From the NCBI RefSeq assembly GCF_013697085.1, contig NZ_JACEFT010000001.1, forward strand, positions 434,001 through 498,000: a DNA stretch of 64,000 bases, read 5' to 3'. The notes beneath the pieces are model-generated. The model worked only from the letters and a program-made list of their open reading frames with translations. It did not search any database and was not told where the DNA came from. Numbering within the stretch: the stretch's first letter is position 1; each line of letters starts with the position of its first letter. The DNA comes from Billgrantia kenyensis. GTDB taxonomy: Bacteria > Pseudomonadota > Gammaproteobacteria > Pseudomonadales > Halomonadaceae. Positions 17,414 to 25,081 of the stretch are shown here, in pieces. Both the position numbers and the translations under genes were made by a program.

Positions 17414-17462
17414 TTGACACTTGATGTTCGCTTTCGATTGTCCTATGTTCGTTTTCAAACAC
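17414..17462 (+). promoter_or_regulatory. glpD control region: two GlpR operators and a -35-like box
   Basis: Two sites resemble the E. coli GlpR operator (WATGTTCGWTAWCGAACATW): GATGTTCGCTTTCGATTG at 17423-17440 and TATGTTCGTTTTCAAACAC at 17444-17462. A TTGACA at 17414-17419 lies just upstream, so binding would cover the promoter. About 55 bp before glpD. Confidence 0.7.
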
Positions 17463-17517
17463 AAACGAATCGTCAGCGTCTCCGCTGGCCTGGCTGCAAG
17501 ATCGGAGCCCTTCCCCC

Positions 17518-19020
17518 ATGGTGCAGACCTCCGGCAAGTTACTCGACATCTTCATCATCGGCGGCGGCATCAATGGCACCGGCATTGCTAACGATGCGGC
17601 CGGACGCGGACTCTCCGTCGGCCTCTGCGAACAAGGCGACCTGGCAGGGGCCACTTCCTCTGCGAGCAGCAAATTGATACATGGCGGGCTGCGCTACCTG
17701 GAGCATCGCGAGTTTCGGCTGGTCGGCGAAGCTCTCAAGGAGCGTGAGATCCTGCTTCGCAAGGCTCCCCACATCATCTGGCCTCTGCGTTTCATCCTGC
17801 CCCACCGCTCCCACCTGCGTCCCGCATGGATGATTCGCGCTGGCCTGTTCCTCTATGACCACCTGGGCAAACGCAAGACGCTTCCAGGCTCGCGCGGCGT
17901 TCGTTTCGGCTCCGACTCACCCTTGAAACCAGAGATGATGCGCGGTTTCGAATATTCCGACTGCTGGGTGGATGATGCGCGCCTGGTGGTGCTCAACGCC
18001 CTGCAGGCACACGAAGCCGGCGCAGAGATCCTGGTACGTACCCGCTGCACGCACGCCAGAGAGGATAACGGGATATGGCGAATCGAGCTGGAAGACGTTC
18101 GCAGCGGCGAACGCTTCGAGCGCCGTGCGCGCGCCCTGGTCAACGCCGCCGGCCCCTGGGTTGAACAGGTGGTCCGCGAGCAGGCGGCTCGCCCTTCACG
18201 CTACAGTATCCGCATGATTCAGGGCAGCCATCTGGTCGTACCTCGCCTGAACACCGACGAACGTGCCTACATCCTGCAGAATGGAGATCGACGTATCGTC
18301 TTCGTACTGCCCTACGAGGACGACTTCAGCCTGGTCGGCACGACCGATAGACGCTATCAGGGCGACCCCGCCAAGGTCGGTATCAGCGATGAGGAAGTCG
18401 ACTATCTGCTGGGTGTGGCCAACGAACATTTCCGCCGCCAGCTCGATCGAAGCGATGTCATCGCCAGCTTTTCCGGCGTTCGCCCTCTGTGCGACGATGA
18501 ATCGGCCGACCCTTCGGCCATGACCCGCGACTATACCCTGGCCCTCGACACCTCCGGCGTACCGCTGCTTTCCGTTTACGGCGGGAAGATCACCACCTAT
18601 CGCAAACTGGCGGAGGCAGCGTTGCGCCAGCTGGCCTATGCCTTCCCCGTCATGGGAGCGAGCTGGACCGCCAAGACTGCCCTGCCGGGGGGCGATATCG
18701 GCAGCCAAGCAGACTTCCTCGCCCAACTGATGCAAGACTACCCCTGGCTGGAGGAGCAGCGAGCTCGGCGCTATGCGCGCAGCTATGGCACGCTATGCCT
18801 GCGCTTCCTGGAGGGCGCCGGGAGCGCGGACGACCTCGGCGAGGAGTTCGGCGCAGGTCTCACCGCAGCCGAAACCGACTATCTGATAGACCATGAGTGG
18901 GCCCACAGCAGCGAGGACATCCTCTGGCGACGCACCAAGCTCGGCCTGCGCCTGACGCCGCGGCAGGTCGAGCGTCTCACCCAGCACATCGAAGCCCACC
19001 GCCAGGCGATGGCCGCCTGA
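17518..19020 (+). CDS. glpD: Aerobic glycerol-3-phosphate dehydrogenase
   Basis: Membrane-associated FAD enzyme that oxidises sn-glycerol-3-phosphate to DHAP and feeds electrons to quinone. 500 residues, close to E. coli GlpD (501). FAD-binding IFIIGGGINGTGIANDAAGRG near the N-terminus, SSKLIHGGLRYLEHREFRLV, then VLPYEDDFSLVGTTDR, FSGVRPL and VYGGKITTYRKLAE. No glpF or glpK lies in the window. Confidence 0.95.
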   Translation: MVQTSGKLLDIFIIGGGINGTGIANDAAGRGLSVGLCEQGDLAGATSSASSKLIHGGLRYLEHREFRLVGEALKEREILLRKAPHIIWPLRFILPHRSHLRPAWMIRAGLFLYDHLGKRKTLPGSRGVRFGSDSPLKPEMMRGFEYSDCWVDDARLVVLNALQAHEAGAEILVRTRCTHAREDNGIWRIELEDVRSGERFERRARALVNAAGPWVEQVVREQAARPSRYSIRMIQGSHLVVPRLNTDERAYILQNGDRRIVFVLPYEDDFSLVGTTDRRYQGDPAKVGISDEEVDYLLGVANEHFRRQLDRSDVIASFSGVRPLCDDESADPSAMTRDYTLALDTSGVPLLSVYGGKITTYRKLAEAALRQLAYAFPVMGASWTAKTALPGGDIGSQADFLAQLMQDYPWLEEQRARRYARSYGTLCLRFLEGAGSADDLGEEFGAGLTAAETDYLIDHEWAHSSEDILWRRTKLGLRLTPRQVERLTQHIEAHRQAMAA

Positions 19021-19030
19021 CGCTGGCACG

Positions 19031-20413
19031 CTACTCCGGGATGCCGCCCCGGGTCAGCCTGGCGGGATCAAGCAGACGCTCGAGCTCCTCCCGGCCCAGA
19101 TCGGTCTGCTCCACGGCGACATCGATGATCGGCCTCCCGGCCTGATAGGCCTGCTTGGCAATCGCTGCCGCGGCGTCATAGCCAATCACTCCATTCAACG
19201 CCGTCACCAGAATGGGGTTGCGGGCCAATGGCTCGGCAACCTGATCTTCGCGAACCTGGAACGTGGCGATGGCTCGCTCGCCAAGCAGGCATGCCGTGTT
19301 GGCCATCAGCGTAATCGAGGTCAGCAGATTGTTGGCGATCAACGGCAGCATGACATTGAGCTGGAAGTTGCCGCTCTGCCCTGCCACGGTGATCGCCGTA
19401 TCCAGGCCGATCACCTGAGCAGCGGCTTGCGCCGCCGACTCGGGGATCACCGGGTTGACCTTGCCCGGCATGATCGAGCTTCCCGGCTGCAACGCTTCGA
19501 GTTCGATCTCGCCAAGGCCTGCCAGGGGGCCTGAATTCATCCAGCGCAGATCGTTGGCGATCTTCATGATGACGCAGGCCAGCCCCTTGAGCTGGCCCGA
19601 CAGCTCCACGGCAGCGTCCTGGGAGCCGAGACTGGCGAAGAAGCTGTCGTTGGGCACCAGGGCAAGACCGGTCTGCTCGCTGAGTTCACGAGCCATGCGC
19701 GCGGCGAACTCTGGATGGGCATTGATGCCAGTCCCTACCGCCGTCCCCCCTTGCGCCAATCGGGACAGCCTGGCCATGGCACCGTCGATTCGCTCGATGG
19801 CCTGACCAACCTGGCTCGACCAGCCGGCAAGCTCCTGCCCCATGCGCAGAGGCATGGCATCCATCAGGTGGGTTCGCCCGGTCTTGACTACCCTGTCCAG
19901 CTCGACGGCGCGCTCATCGATGATCTCCCGCAGCCGCACCAGTGCCGGACGCAGGTTTGCCGTGACTTCGAGTGCCGCCGACAGATGAATGGCGGTAGGG
20001 ATGACGTCGTTGCTCGATTGGCCCATGTTGACGTGATCGTTGGGCCCGATACTGAGCCCCTCGCGGCTGGCCAGATGGGCAACCACCTCATTGACGTTCA
20101 TGTTGCTCGAGGTGCCCGAGCCGGTCTGGAAGACATCCACTGGAAACTGCTCGTCATGCTTGCCATCGACGATCTCGCGGGCCGCCGCCATGATGGCTTC
20201 GCTCCGCTTGTCATCCAGCAGACCAAGCTCTTGATTGACCTTGGCTGCAGCCAGCTTGATCCGCGCGATCGCATGGATGAAGGCCGCCGGCATCGGCTGT
20301 CCCGAAACAGGGAAGTTCTCGACCGCACGCTGGGTCTGGGCGCCGTACAGTGCCGTGCTCGGCACCCGCAACTCGCCCATGCTGTCGCGCTCGATGCGAT
20401 ATTGCTCGCTCAT
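19031..20413 (-). CDS. fumC: Class II fumarate hydratase
   Basis: Iron-free fumarase of the citric acid cycle, active under oxidative stress or iron limitation. 460 residues from the ATG at 20413, which has AAGGAGGAAG upstream; a longer open frame upstream is not needed. Contains SGTSSNMNVNE, GQSSNDVIPTA, KTGRTHLMDA and the superfamily signature GSSIMPGKVNP. Convergent with glpD, 10 bp between stops. Confidence 0.95.
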   Translation of the reverse strand: MSEQYRIERDSMGELRVPSTALYGAQTQRAVENFPVSGQPMPAAFIHAIARIKLAAAKVNQELGLLDDKRSEAIMAAAREIVDGKHDEQFPVDVFQTGSGTSSNMNVNEVVAHLASREGLSIGPNDHVNMGQSSNDVIPTAIHLSAALEVTANLRPALVRLREIIDERAVELDRVVKTGRTHLMDAMPLRMGQELAGWSSQVGQAIERIDGAMARLSRLAQGGTAVGTGINAHPEFAARMARELSEQTGLALVPNDSFFASLGSQDAAVELSGQLKGLACVIMKIANDLRWMNSGPLAGLGEIELEALQPGSSIMPGKVNPVIPESAAQAAAQVIGLDTAITVAGQSGNFQLNVMLPLIANNLLTSITLMANTACLLGERAIATFQVREDQVAEPLARNPILVTALNGVIGYDAAAAIAKQAYQAGRPIIDVAVEQTDLGREELERLLDPARLTRGGIPE

Positions 20414-20537
20414 GCCACTTCCTCCTTGATCGCGTCCTTGTCTCACCATGAGGCCAGGAAAGACCGCATGCAAGAGCATCGATGGCAGGCAGGCACAAAC
20501 GCCCACCCTCCCTCTTCACCCATAGATTTGCCCAAAG

Positions 20538-20551
20538 TTGACAGTTATCAA
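20538..20551. promoter_or_regulatory. FNR/Anr-type box
   Basis: TTGACAGTTATCAA differs from the FNR consensus TTGATnnnnATCAA in one base. It lies between divergent fumC and the gene at 20704, and an FNR-like regulator gene lies next to the latter. Which gene it controls cannot be read from position alone (125 bp from fumC, 153 bp from the other). Confidence 0.6.
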
Positions 20552-20703
20552 GATTCATGACGCACCGATCATAGTCGCTTGAACTTTATGACAACTGTCA
20601 TTGTTCCGGACAACCCGCCTCCCTAAGATGACTTCGCCAGCCCACCGGAAGGCACTACAAAAAAGACTCTTCAACAGCCAATGTACAGCGGATAAATATC
20701 GAC

Positions 20704-21198
20704 ATGATGGACATGCATGCTTCCTTGCTGCTCCTGCCTCAGGAGCAACTGACGCTCGCCAACGCACACGAAACCACCGAGCTCAAACGCTACCGCCGCC
20801 TGACCCTCAGCTTCCTGCCCAAGGCGCCCCAGGCCAGTCGCCTGATGGCGAGCCTTGCCCTCCAGAGCGAGCGCAGGCTCGACACCCTGCGCCGGGCTGC
20901 CAGGAGCCTGGATCTCGAAGCCTGTGTCAGCGTCCCGCCCATGGATACGCCCAGCTACGAGATGACGCATCGCCACTTCTTTGTCGTAGACGACAACATG
21001 GCAACCCAGTTACTGGACCAGGCGATCCGGGCCGTCGTGGAGTCCAAGCACTTCTTTGACTGGCTGCTGAATACCAATGCGACACCGGAGCTGCACCAAC
21101 CCTTCGTCGATTTTGTCAGCGAGAAGGAAAACGAGTGTCGTGTACTGCTTGAATTCCGTGAGCAATACCACCCTCGCGGCATCTTGCGTCACGCCTGA
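20704..21198 (+). CDS. Uncharacterised 164-residue helical protein next to an FNR-like regulator
   Basis: I do not recognise the family. The sequence is strongly helical, with segments around residues 22-40, 45-75, 90-118 and 128-158. These carry scattered His/Glu/Asp (ELKRYRRL, MTHRHFFVVDDN, VESKHFFDW, VSEKENECRVLLEFREQYH), which recalls ferritin-like or rubrerythrin-like four-helix bundles without a clean ExxH pair. Two cysteines only, no signal peptide. It has no strong Shine-Dalgarno; starts at 20704, 20707 and 20713 are all possible. It is convergent with the regulator gene (10 bp between stops) and downstream of an FNR box, so an anaerobic or stress role is a guess. Confidence 0.7.
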   Translation: MMDMHASLLLLPQEQLTLANAHETTELKRYRRLTLSFLPKAPQASRLMASLALQSERRLDTLRRAARSLDLEACVSVPPMDTPSYEMTHRHFFVVDDNMATQLLDQAIRAVVESKHFFDWLLNTNATPELHQPFVDFVSEKENECRVLLEFREQYHPRGILRHA

Positions 21199-21208
21199 CG
21201 CGCTCGCC

Positions 21209-21964
21209 TCACCTCCTCTTCTGCCGCCTGCCGGTGGAAGAGGCCATCTGCTCGAGGCGGGACAAGTCGAGGAGCTGGTACTCACGCCCCTCTATCCGCA
21301 GTAAACGCTGTGCCTGATAAGCCGCCAATGTCCTTCCGACGGTTTCCTGGGTCAGGCCCAGATAGTTGCCAATATCTTGTCGTGACAATGGCAGGCGAAA
21401 GTGCCTCGACGAGTAACCGCGACGGCGGAAGCAGTCCGAAATGGAGAGCAGAAAGCAGGCCAGGCGAGCCTCGGCGGTGCGGCAGAGCAATTGGTGCAGA
21501 CTCATCCGCTCCTCATGCATGGCAAGGCTGAGGTTGTAGTGAAGGTACTGGTATAGCTGGGGCAGTTCATGCGCCAGCGCTAGAAAGCTATCGAATGGGA
21601 GCTTGCACAGTGTGGACGATTCGAGCGCACTCACCGTTCCGGGATACCGACCGAGCCCTATTGCATCGCTGCCGATGATATCGCCTGGGAACCACAAGGC
21701 GGTCAACAGCTGCTCGGCCCCATCAAGCGCCGTTTCCTGCTTCAGAAACCCGGTCCTGACAGCATAGAGGCTATCAAAACGCGCTCCCTGAGAGACGAGT
21801 ACCGCCCGTTTGTCCAACCCGACGCAGGTGGTCACGACCTGACTGAAGAGCTGCTTCTCGCAGGACGACAGGTTCGCTGGTATGCACAGCGCCTTGAGGT
21901 AGCACGAGAGACATCCGCTATCTCGGGGTACGCCAGCATGCCGTTTCGTGTTCTGGCCTGGCAT
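21209..21964 (-). CDS. FNR/Anr-like oxygen-sensing transcription regulator
   Basis: CRP/FNR-family regulator with the marks of a 4Fe-4S sensor. From the ATG at 21964: CxxCx5C at C18, C21, C27 and a fourth Cys at 120 in the context ALESSTLCKLPF, the same place as Cys122 of E. coli FNR. The cyclic-nucleotide-like barrel is followed by the HTH LPLSRQDIGNYLGLTQETVGRT. In the recognition helix the FNR ExxSR reads E207-T-V-G210-R211, so the specificity Ser is Gly here. An ATG nine codons earlier is possible, but the later one has GGAG upstream; a TATACT at 22004-21999 could be its -10. May be a paralogue with a shifted operator preference. Confidence 0.88.
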   Translation of the reverse strand: MPGQNTKRHAGVPRDSGCLSCYLKALCIPANLSSCEKQLFSQVVTTCVGLDKRAVLVSQGARFDSLYAVRTGFLKQETALDGAEQLLTALWFPGDIIGSDAIGLGRYPGTVSALESSTLCKLPFDSFLALAHELPQLYQYLHYNLSLAMHEERMSLHQLLCRTAEARLACFLLSISDCFRRRGYSSRHFRLPLSRQDIGNYLGLTQETVGRTLAAYQAQRLLRIEGREYQLLDLSRLEQMASSTGRRQKRR

Positions 21965-22088
21965 GGCTCGGCTCTCCAATCCGCACTCCATGAAAAACAG
22001 TATAAGGCGATACCGATTGGATGCAGGCTGACTTGCCTCATGCCCTTTACCGAGCGAATTGAACCAGGGTCCGTCTTCGTCATGATGA

Positions 22089-22140
22089 AATTCATGCTGC
22101 AGGGAGAGGTGACTGGACCTAACGTCAATTCATGCTGCAG
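22089..22140. repeat. Two direct copies of a 14-bp sequence
   Basis: AATTCATGCTGCAG occurs at 22089-22102 and 22127-22140, 38 bp apart, in the 235-bp gap between the FNR-like gene and the diguanylate cyclase. The spacing is near 3.6 helical turns. Each copy holds ATGCTGCAG, which reads partly as a palindrome (CTGCAG). Possible regulator sites; no known motif assigned. Confidence 0.4.
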
Positions 22141-22199
22141 AGCGGCATGTAACGCACTACCTCTGGGACAAAGAGGGGCGCAACTGAAGGGACAGGATC

Positions 22200-23201
22200 A
22201 TGCATGAATCGACCAGGTTGACCTCCGATCTTCTCAATAGACTGAGCGCCAACGCTGGCATACTGCTGGTGCGTACTCTCTGGGAGTACTGCCCCGAGCA
22301 TATGTTCATCGTGCGTGTCGAAGGGCCGACCGACTTCGTGATCGAAGCGATCAACCCCACCCGGCAGGCCATGCTCGGTGAGCAGGCAGCGTTTATAGGC
22401 AAGCGTATCGAGGAGGTGCTGCCGGCACCCATGTGCCACGCCCTGGTGGCCAATTTCATTCGCTGCGTGGAATCCGGCATGCCCATCCACTACGAGGAGA
22501 GCGGCGCGGCTTTCATCCACGAGGGGATCTATCAGCAGGGCAGGTGGCAGACCCTGTTGGTACCGATCACCCATCAGAATGGGAGGATCACCCACCTGTT
22601 CGGCGTTTCTCGCGACCTCGCGGCCCTGCCGATTTCCTCGACGGTCGGGCTGCCGGAGACCCGGGAGCTGGAACGTCGAGTGAATGAGCGCACCGCCGAA
22701 CTGATGGCGACCAACGAGAAGCTGGCTCATCTGGCGACCCATGACCACCTGACGGATACCTATAACCGGCGCTATCTCATGGAACTGGCAGAGCTGGAAC
22801 TGCGCCGCGCCGTTCGCTATGAGCAGCCCCTGTGCCTGATGATGCTCGACGTTGACCACTTCAAGACGATCAACGACACCGAGGGTCACCTGGCAGGGGA
22901 CGAAGCCTTGCGAATCGTGGCACGGACGCTGCTGGCCTCGGTCCGCGAGTGCGATCTGGTTGGACGCTACGGTGGCGATGAGTTTCTTATCCTGATGCCC
23001 GAAACCACCGCCGAGGCCGCGTGGGAGATCGCCGATCGTCTGCGCCGAACTCTCGCCCAGACAAACCACCTGACGATCAGTATCGGCATCGCCGGCCTCC
23101 TACCTGAAGACCGCTTCGTCGTCGACCTGATTCACCGCGCCGACAAGCTCCTGCTCCAGGCCAAACGCAACGGTCGAAACCGCGTCGAGTGTGCGGCGTG
23201 A
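22200..23201 (+). CDS. PAS-GGDEF diguanylate cyclase
   Basis: Makes cyclic di-GMP. N-terminal PAS-like sensor (residues ~25-140: EYCPEHMFIVRVEGPTDFVI, NPTRQAMLG, VPITHQNGRITHLFGVSRDL), a coiled linker (ERRVNERTAELMATNEKLAHLA), then GGDEF at residues ~180-332. The active loop RYGGDEF (256-262) is intact and an RxxD inhibitory site (R249-E-C-D252) lies five residues before GGDEF, so it should be active and feedback-inhibited. Cytoplasmic: no membrane span seen. No EAL domain. Followed immediately by a perfect 17-bp inverted repeat and a phasin gene. Confidence 0.92.
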   Translation: MHESTRLTSDLLNRLSANAGILLVRTLWEYCPEHMFIVRVEGPTDFVIEAINPTRQAMLGEQAAFIGKRIEEVLPAPMCHALVANFIRCVESGMPIHYEESGAAFIHEGIYQQGRWQTLLVPITHQNGRITHLFGVSRDLAALPISSTVGLPETRELERRVNERTAELMATNEKLAHLATHDHLTDTYNRRYLMELAELELRRAVRYEQPLCLMMLDVDHFKTINDTEGHLAGDEALRIVARTLLASVRECDLVGRYGGDEFLILMPETTAEAAWEIADRLRRTLAQTNHLTISIGIAGLLPEDRFVVDLIHRADKLLLQAKRNGRNRVECAA

Positions 23202-23245
23202 TTATTGCGACGCAGCATCAGCTCTGCTATGCTGCGTCGCAATAA
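23202..23245. repeat. Perfect 17-bp inverted repeat between diguanylate cyclase and phasin genes
   Basis: The arm TTATTGCGACGCAGCAT (23202-23218) is exactly complementary to 23229-23245 with a 10-nt loop. It starts one base after the cyclase stop and lies 56 bp before the phasin ATG. No T run follows directly, so it may be a terminator, an mRNA-stabilising hairpin or an operator. The arm holds TGCGACGCA-like inverted elements, and PHA-granule regulators of the PhaR type bind TGC-rich palindromes. Confidence 0.7.
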
Positions 23246-23300
23246 ACCTTGTCTTTTACCTCATGGTTACCCTACACCTCATAGCCGGAGAAATCCTGAA

Positions 23301-23669
23301 ATGATGCAGAACTACCGTTTCGACACCAAGCCCTTCGAAGCCATGTTGCTTGGCCCAGCTCGCGCCTATGCCACCCTGAGCCTCGAGTACACCGAGAAGC
23401 TCGTGGCCGCCCAGCTCGACGCTGCCAAGAGCTACACCGACACCAGCCTGGCCCAGGCTCGCAGCCTGCTCGACGTGCGTGACGCCGACAGCCTGCGCAC
23501 TTACGTGGAGAAGCAACAGCAATTCGCCACGAATATTTCCGAGCGTCTCAAGAACGATGCCGAGAAGGTCGTCAGCCTGAACCAGGACTTCTTCCAGCAG
23601 AGCCAGAAGCTGGCCGAGAGCAACCTGAAGCAGGCTCAGCAGGCAACCAGCCAGGCTGCCAAGGCGTAA
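23301..23669 (+). CDS. Phasin family protein (PHA granule-associated)
   Basis: Small amphipathic helical protein that coats polyhydroxyalkanoate granules. 122-123 residues with phasin-2 features: N-terminal FDTKPFEAMLLGPARAYATLSLEYTEKLVAAQLDAAKSY, a helix with regular Leu/Ala spacing, and an Ala/Gln/Lys-rich end (NLKQAQQATSQAAKA). Starts at 23301 or the next ATG at 23304; GGAG lies ~8 bases upstream. Own terminator. No PHA synthase gene in the window. Confidence 0.88.
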   Translation: MMQNYRFDTKPFEAMLLGPARAYATLSLEYTEKLVAAQLDAAKSYTDTSLAQARSLLDVRDADSLRTYVEKQQQFATNISERLKNDAEKVVSLNQDFFQQSQKLAESNLKQAQQATSQAAKA

Positions 23670-23695
23670 CGCCACGTCCAGGGCTGCTTTCCACG

Positions 23696-23730
23696 AGGCC
23701 CCATCGAACTTGCTTCGATGGGGCCTTTCT
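23696..23730 (+). terminator. Terminator after the phasin gene
   Basis: A 13-bp stem (AGGCCCCATCGAA with TTCGATGGGGCCT), 5-nt loop, followed by TTCTC. 27 bp after the phasin stop. Confidence 0.8.
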
Positions 23731-23817
23731 CATTATCCGTGCATTTCCCCTGTCGCCTGCCCGACTTCATCATTTATGCTCCTAACGCACGGGCATGAGC
23801 ATTGAGGATGCAACCGA

Positions 23818-24366
23818 ATGAAAGCCTGGATTCCCCTGGCCCTGCTGGGCCTGACGCTTGCCGGCTGCCAGATGCAGCCCGGCCCGCCTCCCGAGCGCAT
23901 CGAAGTGATCGATGTCAGCGATCCGCAGCGCACCGAAGAGATTCGCCCCGACGCCGAGCCCACGGCGCCGCCACCAGGCCGTATCGCACGACAGGTCGCC
24001 TTTCCTGCCGAGGAGTACGCTCAGCTGGAGCGAACGGGAAATGCGGCGATTTCCGGTCGGCTCAGCCTGAACGGCAGCCCGGGCGCTGGGGAAACGGTAT
24101 CGGTGGCGCCGGTCACCACCTACTCGGCCGAAGCCGCCGAACATGCTCTCGCCGGGCGTGCCGTCGAGCCTGCCGATCCCCGTGCCCGCGAATTCACCCA
24201 CACCGCGCGCACCGATGGCAATGGCAATTTCACCATCAATGGGCTTCCTGCCGGGGAGTTCTATGTCTCGGGGAGCATGGTCAACTCGAGTGGCCAGCGT
24301 CAGGTCATCCTGCGCCAGGTATCCCTGCGCAACGGCCAGCGCCTCGAGGTGAACCTGAGCCGCTGA
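23818..24366 (+). CDS. Lipoprotein with a carboxypeptidase-regulatory-like (Ig-like) domain
   Basis: 182 residues. Signal peptide with lipobox LAGC (Cys17), then a Pro-rich linker (QPGPPPERIEV, PTAPPPGRIA). The C-terminal half (ISGRLSLNGSPGAGETVSVAPV, HTARTDGNGNFTINGLPAGEFYVSG) has the beta-sandwich pattern of CarboxypepD_reg-like domains, in which DGNGNFTI is typical. Probably anchored to the inner leaflet of the outer membrane (residue after Cys is Gln, not Asp). No partner is evident. Role unknown. Confidence 0.75.
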   Translation: MKAWIPLALLGLTLAGCQMQPGPPPERIEVIDVSDPQRTEEIRPDAEPTAPPPGRIARQVAFPAEEYAQLERTGNAAISGRLSLNGSPGAGETVSVAPVTTYSAEAAEHALAGRAVEPADPRAREFTHTARTDGNGNFTINGLPAGEFYVSGSMVNSSGQRQVILRQVSLRNGQRLEVNLSR

Positions 24367-24376
24367 ACCTGGGTCA

Positions 24377-25081
24377 CTACCATCCCAGCGCCTGCTTGAC
24401 GAAGGGAATCGTCAGCTTGCGCTGGGCAGACAGCGACGCACGATCGAGTATGGCAAGTTCATCGAAAAGCTCGTCGAGGCGCCGCGGGCCACGATGGAGG
24501 ATGTAGCGCGCCACCTCATCCGGAAGCTGCATGCCGCGAATCCGAGCGCGAAGCTGCAGCGCCTGCAGCCGCTCGCCATCGTCCAGTCGCTGCAAGTGAA
24601 AAGTGACGCCCCAGGTCAGTCGTGATGCCAGGTCGGGGAGCTCGACCGGCAACTGGCGAGGCGCCATGGACGCCGACACTACCAATCGCTTGCCGGCATC
24701 TCGCAGGCGGTTGAAGGTATGAAAAAGCCCCTCCTCCCAACGCCGCCTCCCGATCACGCTGTCGATGTCATCGATGGCGACCAAGTCCAGCCGCTCGGCA
24801 TCCTCCAGCATCAGCGGCGGGAAGTGCCCCAGCTCCCGCAGAGGTAGGTAAAGTGCACGCAAGTCACTATCCGAGGCGGCGTGGCAAGCCGCCTGCAGCA
24901 GGTGGCTACGGCCGCTGCCAGAGGCTCCCCACAGGTAGATGAAGGGCTCACCATCATCACCCAACTGCCGGGAAAGGCTCTCCACCAGGCCGGCAGCATT
25001 GGCTGCCGGCAGGAAGCTATCGAAGGTGGCATCGTCACGCAGCCCCACCCCCAATGGCAGCTGCGCTGGTGCTCGGCTCAT
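24377..25081 (-). CDS. hda: DnaA regulatory inactivator Hda
   Basis: DnaA-like AAA+ protein that, bound to the DNA sliding clamp, triggers ATP hydrolysis by DnaA and so prevents re-initiation. 234 residues. An N-terminal clamp-binding motif QLPLGV (residues 7-12), a Walker A-like GASGSGRSHLLQ, Walker B LVAIDD and the DnaA-type FNRLRDAGKRLVVSAS block are seen. It overlaps perM by 4 bp (ATGA), as in other gammaproteobacteria where it follows an AI-2E-type permease. Confidence 0.94.
   Translation of the reverse strand: MSRAPAQLPLGVGLRDDATFDSFLPAANAAGLVESLSRQLGDDGEPFIYLWGASGSGRSHLLQAACHAASDSDLRALYLPLRELGHFPPLMLEDAERLDLVAIDDIDSVIGRRRWEEGLFHTFNRLRDAGKRLVVSASMAPRQLPVELPDLASRLTWGVTFHLQRLDDGERLQALQLRARIRGMQLPDEVARYILHRGPRRLDELFDELAILDRASLSAQRKLTIPFVKQALGW

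Noticed and set aside
20588..20601. ATGACAACTGTCAT as a DNR/NnrR site
   Set aside because: The TTG..CAA spacing around it is 10, not 8, so it does not fit FNR/DNR spacing; kept only as an unassigned inverted repeat.
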